Below are positions 53,501 to 61,580 of a stretch of DNA of 61,750 nucleotides, piece after piece. The notes beneath the pieces were generated by a model that saw nothing but the letters and a program-made list of their open reading frames with translations, was not told the DNA's origin and searched no databases. A program made the position numbers and the translations under genes. The DNA is from an uncultured Ruminococcus sp. (GTDB lineage Bacteria; Bacillota; Clostridia; Oscillospirales; Ruminococcaceae): the NCBI GenBank assembly GCA_944388405.1, contig CALXIQ010000002.1, forward strand, positions 1 through 61,750. Reading direction: 5' to 3'. Position 1 is the first letter of the stretch. The number at the start of each line of letters is the position of its first letter.

Positions 53501-54206
53501 GAACATTTCTAGTAGCCATAGAAAATTTGTGAACAGCCTAAAGCAACTTGATATTAATCCGAGGAATTATCTGTTTGAAAAGGTGTTTGAGATTTACGGC
53601 TATTCAGAATTTAATGCCGATGTAGTGGACAACATCACGCAGACCAAAAAGGAATATGACGAGGCAGTCGAGACCTTGTTACAGGTATTGATTTCGGATG
53701 TTAAGCTCGTGTTTGCTCCTAATGGGGATGCAAGAGGCTCTCTAACTTCCATTGTTAAGGATTGGTACGCAGGACTGAAAGAGTCTACACTTCAGCACTT
53801 GTTTGCTCACAACGAAAACAAGATTCTTGAACTGATGAAGTCAGTCACAAATGACGAAAAAGCGTTTGTGCAGCGTATGGCTAAAGCTGTAACTGCTTTG
53901 CGTATTGAGGATTGGAACGATAAGGTTATAGTATCCTTTGTTGAGGACCTGAAGCAATTTAAGCAGACAATCGAGGAATATAACAGTCAGGATGCTCAAG
54001 GCTTAGATACTGCTGATACATACAAACTTATTACTATTACGAGCGACGGTCAAGAGGTTGTGAAGAGCTTCGGTAGAAGCGAGTACAGTGAGAGAGCGAA
54101 GCTTCTGTATAATGACATTTTGAATTCCATCGATGAAATGGGACAAGCAATTACCGATCAAGAAAAACGACAGATACTCTTTGAGATACTTGAAAAACTT
54201 TGCTGA
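50577..54206 (+). CDS. BrxC/PglY-like large P-loop ATPase
   Basis: 1209 residues, start GTG 50577 after CAGGAGG. ILIGAYGKGKSHIILVLLSM at about 58-77 is Walker A, and VYIVYDEFSKYLES near 239-252 is Walker B. The rest is a large helical body. Size and motif order match BrxC/PglY ATPases of BREX, which work in phage exclusion without simple cleavage; archaeal Pbe systems use comparable proteins. It follows DUF4007 directly and probably forms the restriction half of the cassette with it. There is no PglZ or BrxL nearby, so this is not a BREX locus. Confidence 0.82.
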   Translation: MLKDHIEVAKGFQTSVNIAYDLHDANKVASFIPTMSSLDIIEDVLLSTAPNSTDRARILIGAYGKGKSHIILVLLSMLFKKDKALFSRLLDKMQTYNSDLYNYVDEYLSSSRKLLPIVVSGSSSSLTQSFLFALQQALKNENLNDIMPDTHFTASLNAIESWKTDYPDTYKQFVAELGTPIDDFVLSLKEYSVESYEKFIDLYPKLTAGSTFNPFLGFDVVELYEKVVDKLADKGYEGVYIVYDEFSKYLESSIGNATISDIKLLQDFAEKCARSGKKQMHLMLICHKDIANYIDSQLPKEKVDGWRGVSGRFKHTNLHNNFAQMYEIISAVIKKDSAFWDTFVDEHKAQFDELESRYTVNGLLDDSSEEGIKSAIYGCYPMHPVSTFILPRLSEKVAQNERTLFTFLSSEDKHTLSVFLKTAEGDFPMLTPDYLYDYFEPLFRKEPYTSDIHKTYRLTANILQKVENDSIHAKIIKTISLIYIVEQFEKLPPIYDVIVDAYRDVVGDTKVISNALADLVSKECIVYLKRSNNYLKLKESSGVDIPQEIAKKIESNRATLSVRDILNKSSFDSFMYPTRYNDEHEITRYFDFVFISSDEFFSVNDWNLKISETMADGVVYAIIPNKAEEITEIKKALSEGRGKNDRIVFCLPKKFVDIEKIAFEYKAVLDLKALVVDDELLSDEYDIYIEDLEEVISTFIYSYARPENGGSDYYHNGEKKAIYRKAQMSALLSKICESVYPHAPTINNESINKNFLPTVAINSRTKLLAGLLNTTLEPNLGLSGTGQDVSIMRSTLLQTGIIEDISTEPKINLEPADENIRYMLHTIQNFFVKAGVNGEQNMGELYDMLTSYKYGIGLKIGVVPIYIATVLHLHRNNIVIKKGSSEQKLSPDLLNMINDAPAGYSVVLENWNEEKSAYMAQLEQLFQKHIHEQEKVYNSFAYIVSAMGRWYMSLPKYAKEMTKSYKGIGAKDAFKNISSSHRKFVNSLKQLDINPRNYLFEKVFEIYGYSEFNADVVDNITQTKKEYDEAVETLLQVLISDVKLVFAPNGDARGSLTSIVKDWYAGLKESTLQHLFAHNENKILELMKSVTNDEKAFVQRMAKAVTALRIEDWNDKVIVSFVEDLKQFKQTIEEYNSQDAQGLDTADTYKLITITSDGQEVVKSFGRSEYSERAKLLYNDILNSIDEMGQAITDQEKRQILFEILEKLC

Positions 54207-54220
54207 AAGGGGTGAATGAA

Positions 54221-55375
54221 TTGGATTCGATTGCTTATTTTGACAATGCTGCGACCACTTTTCCTAAGCCGGAAGAGGTCTATCAGTTTGTTGACCGTTT
54301 TTACAGAACTTGTGGCGTAAATGTTGGAAGAGGGCAGCATAAACTTGCTTCTCAGGCTGCTAAGCTTGTTCAGGATACAAGGACGGCATTGCTTTCATTG
54401 TTTCATTGTCCAAACAAAAAAGTAGTGTTTACACACACTGCAACAGAAGCTATCAATTTGATATTGCAGGGATTACCTATATCTAACGACTTCAATATCT
54501 ACATTTCACCATTTGAGCATAATGCGGTAACGAGAGTTCTCAACCATCTTCAGAGAATTTATGATATCAATGTCATACAACTTGCCGTTGACAAAAAGGC
54601 TCTTACTTATGACTTTGACCGCATCCAAAATCAGTTTGCTGAAAACAAGCCGAATTGGTTGATAGTTAGTCACGCAAGCAATGTCTGCGGTGTAGTCGCT
54701 CCAATTCGTAAGCTCTGTAATATGGCAAAGCTTTGCGGTGCGATAACGCTCATAGATATGTGTCAAACAGCAGGTCTGATTGATGTTGATTTAAGTAGCA
54801 ACGACATAGATTTTGCGGTCTTTGCCGGGCATAAAACATTGTATTCGCCTTTGGGCGTTGCCGGAGTTATCAGCAGTTTCGAGATTAAACCCGAACCGCT
54901 AATATACGGTGGCACAGGTGTTGAATCCGCAAGCCAAGCCTTGCCGGAGTCTATTCCCGAAAGATACGAGGTGGCAAGCCCAGATATTGCCGCTATTGCT
55001 GGTCTGTATGCTTCTTTACATTGGATTGAAAAGACCGGTATAGAGAACATTTGTAGCAAAGAACAGGAAAATAAGGACAAGCTGATTGCTGTTTTGAATG
55101 AATTCCCCAATGTAAAAGTTATAGATACAAAAAAGACAGAATCTATCGGAGTTGTTTCCTGTGTGTTCGAAGGATACAGCAGTGACAACATCGGCCAGAT
55201 TTTAAGCAAACAGAATATTGCCGTTCGTACTGGACTTCACTGTGCGCCGTTTGCACATCAATTTCTCGGTACATTCCCATCGGGAACGGTAAGATTCAGC
55301 GTCAGCTATTTTAACACCGATGACGATTTTGAAAAGCTAGAATCGGCATTGGAGTACATTGAAGAGAATTCATAG
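54221..55375 (+). CDS. dndA: Cysteine desulfurase, DndA/IscS-type
   Basis: 384 residues. Start TTG 54221, seven bases after AAAGGGGTG, gives MDSIAYFDNAATTFPKPEEV, the classic N-terminus; upstream starts lack spacing. FAGHKTLYSP has the PLP Lys at residue 205, and RTGLHCAPFAHQ has the catalytic Cys at 341. The enzyme takes sulfur from cysteine and passes it as persulfide to the DndC-like protein. Its place between the ATPase and helicase genes, rather than beside dndC, is unusual. The gene lies 14 bp after the ATPase stop. Confidence 0.93.
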   Translation: MDSIAYFDNAATTFPKPEEVYQFVDRFYRTCGVNVGRGQHKLASQAAKLVQDTRTALLSLFHCPNKKVVFTHTATEAINLILQGLPISNDFNIYISPFEHNAVTRVLNHLQRIYDINVIQLAVDKKALTYDFDRIQNQFAENKPNWLIVSHASNVCGVVAPIRKLCNMAKLCGAITLIDMCQTAGLIDVDLSSNDIDFAVFAGHKTLYSPLGVAGVISSFEIKPEPLIYGGTGVESASQALPESIPERYEVASPDIAAIAGLYASLHWIEKTGIENICSKEQENKDKLIAVLNEFPNVKVIDTKKTESIGVVSCVFEGYSSDNIGQILSKQNIAVRTGLHCAPFAHQFLGTFPSGTVRFSVSYFNTDDDFEKLESALEYIEENS

Positions 55376-55386
55376 GTGGTGATGGA

Positions 55387-57531
55387 ATGAGTCTACAAGA
55401 TATTGAAATCAAAAAAGAATACCGCTCGCGTCTTGACAATGTCGCAAGAGATTTCTATATTCCACTTCTGAATCAAGCCGTTTCATATAAACGTTCTGTA
55501 GGTTTCTTTTCATCATCAATATTGGTTGAGATTTCAAAAGGAATCATTGGGCTTGTAAAGAATGGTGGAAAGATTCAGTTGATAGCTTCTCCAAGGCTCT
55601 CAGATGAAGATGTTACTGCAATTCGCAAAGGCTACGAGCAAAGAAATAAAGTCATTCAGAATGCTTTGATAAGACAACTGAAGGACCCCGAGAACAAGTA
55701 TCAGGCGGACAGGCTGAACTTCCTAGCAAACCTTATTGCAGACGGTTATCTGGACATCAAGATTGCTTTGACTGAAGACGGATCTGAAATCGGTATGTAC
55801 CATGAAAAGATGGGCATTATCGAAGATGCCGAAGGAAACAGAGTTGCTTTTTCCGGTTCTAACAATGAAACGGCAAACGCACTCCTTGCAAACTATGAGA
55901 CAATAGATGTCTATACGAGCTGGTCGGTAGACTTAGATCGTGTAGAAGGTAAAGAAGCCTCCTTCCAGGCAATTTGGCACGGATACGAACCAAGTATTCG
56001 AACTATAGAGTTCGAAGATCTCACCGAAGCTATTATCGAAAAATACAAGAGGACACCTGTTGAGTATGCAACTGTCGATTTCAGCGATGATGCCATACCC
56101 CAAATTGAGAAGTCATATTCCTTCTTTAGAGTGCCTGATGATATTGAGTTCTATGATTATCAGAAGGATGCAATTAACAATTGGATTCAGAAATCGTGCT
56201 GTGGTATTTATGATATGGCAACCGGCTCTGGTAAAACCTATACGGCGTTAGGTTCTATTACGGGTTTATCGCAAATGCTTGACGAAAATCTTGCTGTTAT
56301 TATTGTAGCTCCGTATCAGCACCTTGTTGAGCAATGGGTAGAGGACATTGTTAAGTTTAATGTCACTCCTATTGTGGCCTACTCTTACCCTGGACAAAAG
56401 TGGCGAACACAGTTTGCAGATGCCGTAAAGGGATATAATGTCGGAGCCATAAAACATTTTTGTGTTATTGCTACCAATGCAACATTTGCTTTGGATGATT
56501 TTCAGAATATCCTTTCGAAGTTCAAGAAAAACTACTGCTTTGTTGTTGACGAGGCTCATAACTTCGGTGCGAAGAAACTGAGTTCTTTGTTACCAAAAAA
56601 GGCAAGATACAGACTTGCTTTGTCGGCTACAATAGAGCGTCACCGTGATGAAGAGGGAACGGCAGCACTAAAATCATACTTTGGACCTGTGCCTTGCATC
56701 CAATTCACCCTTAAAGATGCGATTCGCAAGAAGTTCCTTACACCGTACTACTACTATCCGATTATAACTTATCTTAATGACGAGGAATTGGAAGAGTACA
56801 ATGATCTCACAAGAAAGATTATTAAGTGCGGTGGTGCAAGCAAGGAAAACCTGGAGAAGAATCCTCATGTGGAACTGCTCTTAATTAAAAGAGCGAGAAT
56901 TGTCGCAGGATGCCGTGATAAGGTTGACCGATTAATTGAAGCAATGGCACCGTTTAAGGACGATAATTTCATATTGGTATATTGCGGTGCAACCAAATAT
57001 GACCACGAAGGTCTTGATGATGATTCACAGATCAAGCAGATTGACGAAGTGAATTATAGATTGTACCATGATTTAGGAATGAAGGTTCGTAAGTTTACAT
57101 CTTCTGAAAACCGTGAGGAACGAGAGGAAATCCGAAGGGATTTTGCTTCCGGTGATAAGCTGCAGGTTATTACGGCAATAAAGTGTCTTGATGAAGGTGT
57201 CAATATTCCCGCAATAAAAAAGGCATTTATCCTTGCAAGCAGCACAAACCCGAAAGAGTACATTCAAAGACGCGGACGCGTGTTGAGAAAAGCCAAAGGT
57301 AAAACACACGCAGAAATTTACGATTTCATTACATTGCCGCGTCCGTTGTCAGATGTTAAATTTTGCTCTCCTCAAGAGCTCGAATATGATTTGACACTTG
57401 TTAGGAAAGAGTTTGAACGTATGATGGATTTTGCCGACACATCAAACAATCCTTTTGCGATTGATTCAATAAAAGAAGAAATCCAAACTACCTATAACAA
57501 TATGTTGCAAGGAGGAACCATCGATGAGTGA
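55387..57531 (+). CDS. PLD-nuclease/DEAD-box helicase restriction-type protein
   Basis: 714 residues. Residues about 40-170 are a PLD-like nuclease domain: MYHEKMGIIEDAEGNRVAFS, with His139 and Lys141 but Asp at 147 rather than the usual position 146, then GSNNETANAL. The helicase core has DMATGSGKTYTALG near 275 (Walker A), CFVVDEAHNFG near 386 (DEAH) and IQRRGRVLRKAKG near 624 (motif VI). It belongs to the PLD-helicase group annotated as phosphorothioation-linked restriction enzymes (dnd_restrict_1 type). Starts 11 bp after dndA and overlaps the next gene by 8 bp. Confidence 0.86.
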   Translation: MSLQDIEIKKEYRSRLDNVARDFYIPLLNQAVSYKRSVGFFSSSILVEISKGIIGLVKNGGKIQLIASPRLSDEDVTAIRKGYEQRNKVIQNALIRQLKDPENKYQADRLNFLANLIADGYLDIKIALTEDGSEIGMYHEKMGIIEDAEGNRVAFSGSNNETANALLANYETIDVYTSWSVDLDRVEGKEASFQAIWHGYEPSIRTIEFEDLTEAIIEKYKRTPVEYATVDFSDDAIPQIEKSYSFFRVPDDIEFYDYQKDAINNWIQKSCCGIYDMATGSGKTYTALGSITGLSQMLDENLAVIIVAPYQHLVEQWVEDIVKFNVTPIVAYSYPGQKWRTQFADAVKGYNVGAIKHFCVIATNATFALDDFQNILSKFKKNYCFVVDEAHNFGAKKLSSLLPKKARYRLALSATIERHRDEEGTAALKSYFGPVPCIQFTLKDAIRKKFLTPYYYYPIITYLNDEELEEYNDLTRKIIKCGGASKENLEKNPHVELLLIKRARIVAGCRDKVDRLIEAMAPFKDDNFILVYCGATKYDHEGLDDDSQIKQIDEVNYRLYHDLGMKVRKFTSSENREEREEIRRDFASGDKLQVITAIKCLDEGVNIPAIKKAFILASSTNPKEYIQRRGRVLRKAKGKTHAEIYDFITLPRPLSDVKFCSPQELEYDLTLVRKEFERMMDFADTSNNPFAIDSIKEEIQTTYNNMLQGGTIDE

Positions 57532-57700
57532 TATGCACAACGATAATGTAGTTGAGCTTGATGAAAAGAAATTGCGTAGAATGCTCAACAGAATTTACCA
57601 GCTTGAGAGACAGAACTCGAAAACGGGTAAGTACACCGACAAGAAAATGAAAGAACAGATTGAAAATATTATTGAGGAGGAAGCCAAAAAATGCTTTTGA
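57524..57700 (+). CDS. 58-aa operon protein bridging helicase and dndD
   Basis: ATG 57524 lies inside the helicase stop region, eight bases after AAGGAGG. The frame ends at TGA 57698-57700, overlapping the dndD start by 10 bp. The peptide is acidic then basic: MSDMHNDNVVELDEKKLRRM, then LNRIYQLERQNSKTGKYTDK, and ends EEEAKKCF. It is a helical, coiled-coil-like small protein. The double overlap and strong ribosome site make it very likely real. It may be a DndE-like small subunit or a DndD partner; I cannot choose. Confidence 0.75.
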   Translation: MSDMHNDNVVELDEKKLRRMLNRIYQLERQNSKTGKYTDKKMKEQIENIIEEEAKKCF

Positions 57701-59700
57701 AAAGAGTAAAGTATCATAACTTCCGTCCCTTTATTGGCAATCAAGAAATTAAATTTACACAGGAATCTGGCAAGAATGGTCAGAACGTAACTGTAATTTT
57801 AGGACAGAATACCTTTGGTAAGTCCACGTTTGTTTTGTCATTCATCTGGTGCCTGTACGGTGAAAGCCGCTTCGATCATCCCAACGATATTCTCAATAAA
57901 AAGGTTGAGAAGAAAATGTCCTTTGGTCAGCAGGAAACTGCCTGGGTAGAAGTTGAGTTTGAGGACGGCGACTGTGTATACACTGTTAGACGCACACAGC
58001 TCTTTACTATGGGGCAGAAGGGACATCTCAACGCAAACGATACAGAGGTTAGCATGTCCTATGTAACCTCCAAGGGAGAGACTAAAAACCTCGGCAAGTT
58101 CCAGCATGAGGTCAATGACGCCATCAGAGCAATCCTTCCTGTAGATTTGTCTTCTTTCTTCTTCTTCGAAGGAGAAAAAGATAATGCCATCAAGAAAAAG
58201 GATCTTGGCAGATCAGTAAGAACTCTTTTAGGCCTTGAGGCATTTGAGAATATGCGCAAGCACCTGCACGGTGAATCGGACAACCCAGCTGCCGGTAGTG
58301 TTATGGGTTATTATCTAGATAAAGAGGGCGACGAGAGCGACGATAAGGCTAAAAAGGAACTTGAGAAGAAGACAAAGGCTGAAGCAGACCTTGCTGAGAT
58401 TCTTAAGCGCATCGAGGAGATTCGTTCTGAGATCAAGTCATATGAAACGAAGATTGATCAGATCAATGAATCTCTTCGTCAGGCAGCACCATCTAAGGAA
58501 CTTCAAAAGAGACGCGATGCTATTAAGAAGGAGCTGGCTGAACAAGAAGAGACACTCAAGAAGAATTATAAGAAGCTTCTTAAACTGTTCAGCACAGATT
58601 CTATGCCTTTGTTCATCATGCCATTCCTCGATAAGGCCGCTGATCGTCTGAGAGAAATGGACGTTGCCGACAAGGGAATTAAAGGCATTGAGGCTACCGC
58701 AATTCTCGAGCTCCTAGGCCGTGGCGTTTGTCTGTGTGGTACTGATTTGAAGCCCGGCACCTTGGCATACAAGAATGTCGAGAAGTATATCGACTACATT
58801 CCTCCGAAGTCTGTTGGTACTTTAGTGCGTGATATGCTTGAGACCATTGACGGCAACGAAGAAAAGAGCAAGAAGTTTATCGAGGAGTTTGAAGATATTT
58901 ACAAGGATATCCAAAAAAACAAGGCTCGTATTGATGAGCTTGAACGTGAGGAAAAGGAAAAACTCGCTGAAATTGCAAAGATCGGTAATGTTGATACAAC
59001 CGATGCTGAGCAGAATTTGTATACATATAAGCAACGCATCAATGAACTGACTGATGAACTCGAGAAGAGATGCAGTGAAGAAGGAAGCAAACGTTCTGAA
59101 ATCTCTACTGCAGAGAACAACTTCAACATGTACAAGAGTAAGAGCGATAAGGCTAAGGAATATCATCTGTACTACTCTTATGCAGAAGCTCTGTACAACT
59201 GGGTTAACGTAAATTACAACAAGAAAGAGCAGTCTATGCGCGAGCGCCTGAGCGACTATGTTGCAGAACTCTTTAATAATATGTACTCCGGTAAGAGAGA
59301 GGTTGTTATTGACGATCAGTATAACATCAGTGTTGTATCCGATGACGGCAACATGGCTCTTACAGGTGGTCTGAAGGTGATTGCATACTTTGCTTTCGTT
59401 GGCGGTCTTGTAAAGCTTGCATATGAAGTAATGCAGGAACGTGAGCAGGATGAAGAGGGCAATGCACAGACCTTGGGTGAGCACTATCCGCTTGTTCTTG
59501 ATGCTGCGTTCTCTCACGCTGATGAAACTCACACTAAGAATATTGCAAAAGAGCTTGCTGGTGCTGCTCATCAGTTGGTGTTTGCTGTTATGCCTAAAGA
59601 CTGGGCATATGCAAAGGAAGGCTTAACCGGTAAAGTTAGCAAGATTTATGAGCTCAAAAAGATTGATGAGAGCGAAGCTCAGATCGTGGAGGTGAATTGA
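57691..59700 (+). CDS. dndD: DndD-like SMC-family ATPase
   Basis: 669 residues. VILGQNTFGKSTFVLSFIWC at about 36-55 is Walker A, and YPLVLDAAFSHADETH near 598-613 is Walker B with D-loop. In between are two coiled-coil arms (about 215-290 and 400-500) around a Cys pair (GVCLCGTDLKPG near 345-356) that resembles a Rad50-type hook. DndD supplies ATPase energy or DNA restructuring for phosphorothioation. AGGAGGAAGCC precedes ATG 57691. Length matches DndD (about 660). It overlaps the 58-aa gene and abuts the next gene. Confidence 0.9.
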   Translation: MLLKRVKYHNFRPFIGNQEIKFTQESGKNGQNVTVILGQNTFGKSTFVLSFIWCLYGESRFDHPNDILNKKVEKKMSFGQQETAWVEVEFEDGDCVYTVRRTQLFTMGQKGHLNANDTEVSMSYVTSKGETKNLGKFQHEVNDAIRAILPVDLSSFFFFEGEKDNAIKKKDLGRSVRTLLGLEAFENMRKHLHGESDNPAAGSVMGYYLDKEGDESDDKAKKELEKKTKAEADLAEILKRIEEIRSEIKSYETKIDQINESLRQAAPSKELQKRRDAIKKELAEQEETLKKNYKKLLKLFSTDSMPLFIMPFLDKAADRLREMDVADKGIKGIEATAILELLGRGVCLCGTDLKPGTLAYKNVEKYIDYIPPKSVGTLVRDMLETIDGNEEKSKKFIEEFEDIYKDIQKNKARIDELEREEKEKLAEIAKIGNVDTTDAEQNLYTYKQRINELTDELEKRCSEEGSKRSEISTAENNFNMYKSKSDKAKEYHLYYSYAEALYNWVNVNYNKKEQSMRERLSDYVAELFNNMYSGKREVVIDDQYNISVVSDDGNMALTGGLKVIAYFAFVGGLVKLAYEVMQEREQDEEGNAQTLGEHYPLVLDAAFSHADETHTKNIAKELAGAAHQLVFAVMPKDWAYAKEGLTGKVSKIYELKKIDESEAQIVEVN

Positions 59701-59701
59701 G

Positions 59702-60256
59702 ATGGCTGTAGGCATTATTGAAAAGAGCAATAACGGTCTGTTTGAAAACGAGATCGAAATGAATGGAAACTATGCGACCATAGTCAGACACCTGAAGGAT
59801 GACCTAGGCATATTCACAACATTCAGAGAAGCTTATGTTACGGCTGCTGTTCTTGGTTTCGTTCATAAGAGAACCGAAACTGAGGGAACCCAGGACAAGG
59901 TACAGGCTGCATCTATTTTCCCAAATGAACTGAATAAGCGTAAGCATGATCTGCGCCTGTTGTACAGAATCATTATGCTTGTTCAGGATGAACCGAACTT
60001 CACAATTGAAGACTATATGAATCGTGCATTTAGAGATGATGCTGAGGAAGCAAATGCTGAAAGATTAAAGCAGAATATGGCTACCTTCAATTCTTATGTT
60101 TGCGGTGGTTTTGAGTATCTTCAAGAGAAGTTTGGGCAGCTCGATAAGACAGAAGATGTTGTTGATGCCGTATACGAGATGGTTCACGATTTTGCAGTCG
60201 ATATGGAACTGCTCGAGGATGGTGACCTGCCAGATTTTGTTCCGACATTTGATTAA
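59702..60256 (+). CDS. Dnd-associated protein (dnd_assoc_4 or DndE-like), 184 aa
   Basis: Start ATG 59702, one base after the dndD stop. ATIVRHLKDDLGIFTTFREA and YVTAAVLGFVHKRTETEGTQ resemble the short Dnd-associated family 4, whose members keep an F...R...AA.LGF core. The rest is helical (LRLLYRIIMLVQDEPNFTIE, YVCGGFEYLQEKFGQLDK) with an acidic tail. Classical DndE is about 110-130 residues, so this is longer; it could replace DndE in this system. The call is tentative. Confidence 0.6.
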   Translation: MAVGIIEKSNNGLFENEIEMNGNYATIVRHLKDDLGIFTTFREAYVTAAVLGFVHKRTETEGTQDKVQAASIFPNELNKRKHDLRLLYRIIMLVQDEPNFTIEDYMNRAFRDDAEEANAERLKQNMATFNSYVCGGFEYLQEKFGQLDKTEDVVDAVYEMVHDFAVDMELLEDGDLPDFVPTFD

Positions 60257-60273
60257 GGATTGAGGGAGAAACA

Positions 60274-60867
60274 ATGCCTAAAAATTATAGTTCTCCGTTG
60301 GATGGAGTATCTATTGAAGATATTATGTCGGAGGTTGGCCATGAGTCAGCCTCTGACTCCACATCTTCGTCACAACGCCGGAGTGGACGACAATCGAGTA
60401 GTTCAGTTGAGTATCGAATCATTAGGAACTTTGGCAAGTTGTCCAATAGGAAGAATGCTCCGACATTTGCATTGGTAGATTGGAATGGCTACGAACGTTT
60501 TGATTTGCGATCTTGGAATGAAGACTATACGGTGCCCTTTAAGGGATTAACTTTTAGTGAGGATGAGGCGACGACCCTTTTGAAAGCTTTGTCTAATTAT
60601 GTTCCTAAGCAGTATATCAACCCCCTTCACGTTACCGAAATGGGCAAAACCAAAGCAAAAATATATTATGTGATTGCGGAATTATCCTTTGCTACAGTTA
60701 AAGATATTGTATGGAACAAGCAGGTTTCTATCGTTGACTGGGGGTACGGTCCTAAATACGATTTTCGTAAGTGGACCGAGAATTTTGAGAAGTGCAGTAA
60801 GGGCATCTGCTTAAATCAGAGTGAGATTGATTCCTTGTTGGGGATCTTGGAGAACCTGGATTTATAA
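60274..60867 (+). CDS. Tandem YdbC/PC4-like ssDNA-binding protein
   Basis: 197 residues. After a Ser-rich tail (1-45), two copies of the same small beta fold appear: residues 46-107 with FGKLSNRK, VDWNGYERFDLRSW, FKGLTFSEDEATTLLKAL, and residues 130-193 with VDWGYGPKYDFRKW, SKGICLNQSEIDSLLGIL. The (V)DW.G...(Y/F)D.R.W core followed by KG(L/I).(F/L)...E..(L) is the YdbC/PC4 pattern, a fold that binds single-stranded DNA. Usual YdbC is a single domain of about 75 residues, so two in one chain could act as a built-in dimer. TTGAGGGAG precedes ATG 60274. Confidence 0.75.
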   Translation: MPKNYSSPLDGVSIEDIMSEVGHESASDSTSSSQRRSGRQSSSSVEYRIIRNFGKLSNRKNAPTFALVDWNGYERFDLRSWNEDYTVPFKGLTFSEDEATTLLKALSNYVPKQYINPLHVTEMGKTKAKIYYVIAELSFATVKDIVWNKQVSIVDWGYGPKYDFRKWTENFEKCSKGICLNQSEIDSLLGILENLDL

Positions 60868-60902
60868 GAAGCATTAACCAGGCGGATTAGAGGTGATATT
60901 CG

Positions 60903-61571
60903 ATGGTTTTAGAAACGGCAATTGAAGAGCTTGACCTAAGCATGAGATTGTTCCATAGATTAAGAAGAGCCGGTCTTGAAACGGTGAATGACATTGTGTC
61001 CTTAACTTGGCAGGATCTTAAGCAGAGAGCACGATTGACGCCACTTCTGATGGAGGAGATTATATCTCGCTTAGACCAAGCTGGTTTCAGACTTCTAAAC
61101 TGTCCTGTAGAGCGTTACGCAACGGCAGACGAGTGTGTCAAAGAAATAAAGAGGCAGATACGTCTTTCAAACTCCAACACGTTGCGCCTTGAATTCCTAC
61201 CTCCTGATCCTGGAAGTTATACCAAGGGTGGAAAAGGTTATACGATATATTTCAACATACACAGTTTGCTGACGAAGCCGATTAAACTGTCGATCTGTGA
61301 TAGCGGAGTTTTTGCTAACAAGCGTCAGTGGAATAGAGATTACAATTATACCGGACATACGCTGTCGAATGAATATGTTTTTCCGACAATTCCACGCACC
61401 GTTGGTCAGATATTCCTGACCGAAAATGCTTCATATGAAGAGTTGGAGAAGGGGGATTTTTACACAGTCTCTTTCGAATGCGAAAAAAACAACACTTTGT
61501 ATTTTTACAAGTACGTATACCTTGGAAACGGTCAGTGGGAGTTCTACGACTATTATGAGGTTGAGAAATAG
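60903..61571 (+). CDS. RNA-polymerase alpha-CTD-like protein
   Basis: 222 residues. Residues about 5-66 (AIEELDLSMRLFHRLRRAGL, ETVNDIVSLTWQDLKQRARL, MEEIISRLDQAGFRL) match the helix-hairpin-helix domain at the C-terminus of RNA polymerase alpha (IEEL.LS.R..N.L..A.I.TV.DL). Residues about 75-222 are a beta-rich domain of unknown type (RLEFLPPDPGSYTKGGKGYT, FTVSFECEKNNTLYFYKYVY). In alpha this domain binds DNA in the minor groove. Here it stands alone in a cargo operon. GAGGTGAT precedes ATG 60903, 35 bp after the YdbC-like gene. Confidence 0.65.
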   Translation: MVLETAIEELDLSMRLFHRLRRAGLETVNDIVSLTWQDLKQRARLTPLLMEEIISRLDQAGFRLLNCPVERYATADECVKEIKRQIRLSNSNTLRLEFLPPDPGSYTKGGKGYTIYFNIHSLLTKPIKLSICDSGVFANKRQWNRDYNYTGHTLSNEYVFPTIPRTVGQIFLTENASYEELEKGDFYTVSFECEKNNTLYFYKYVYLGNGQWEFYDYYEVEK

Positions 61572-61580
61572 GAGAGTGTT

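Noticed and set aside
47952..61571. BREX type 4 locus
   Set aside because: A PAPS-reductase-like gene and a BrxC-like ATPase are present, but PglZ and BrxL are missing while DndA and DndD are present.
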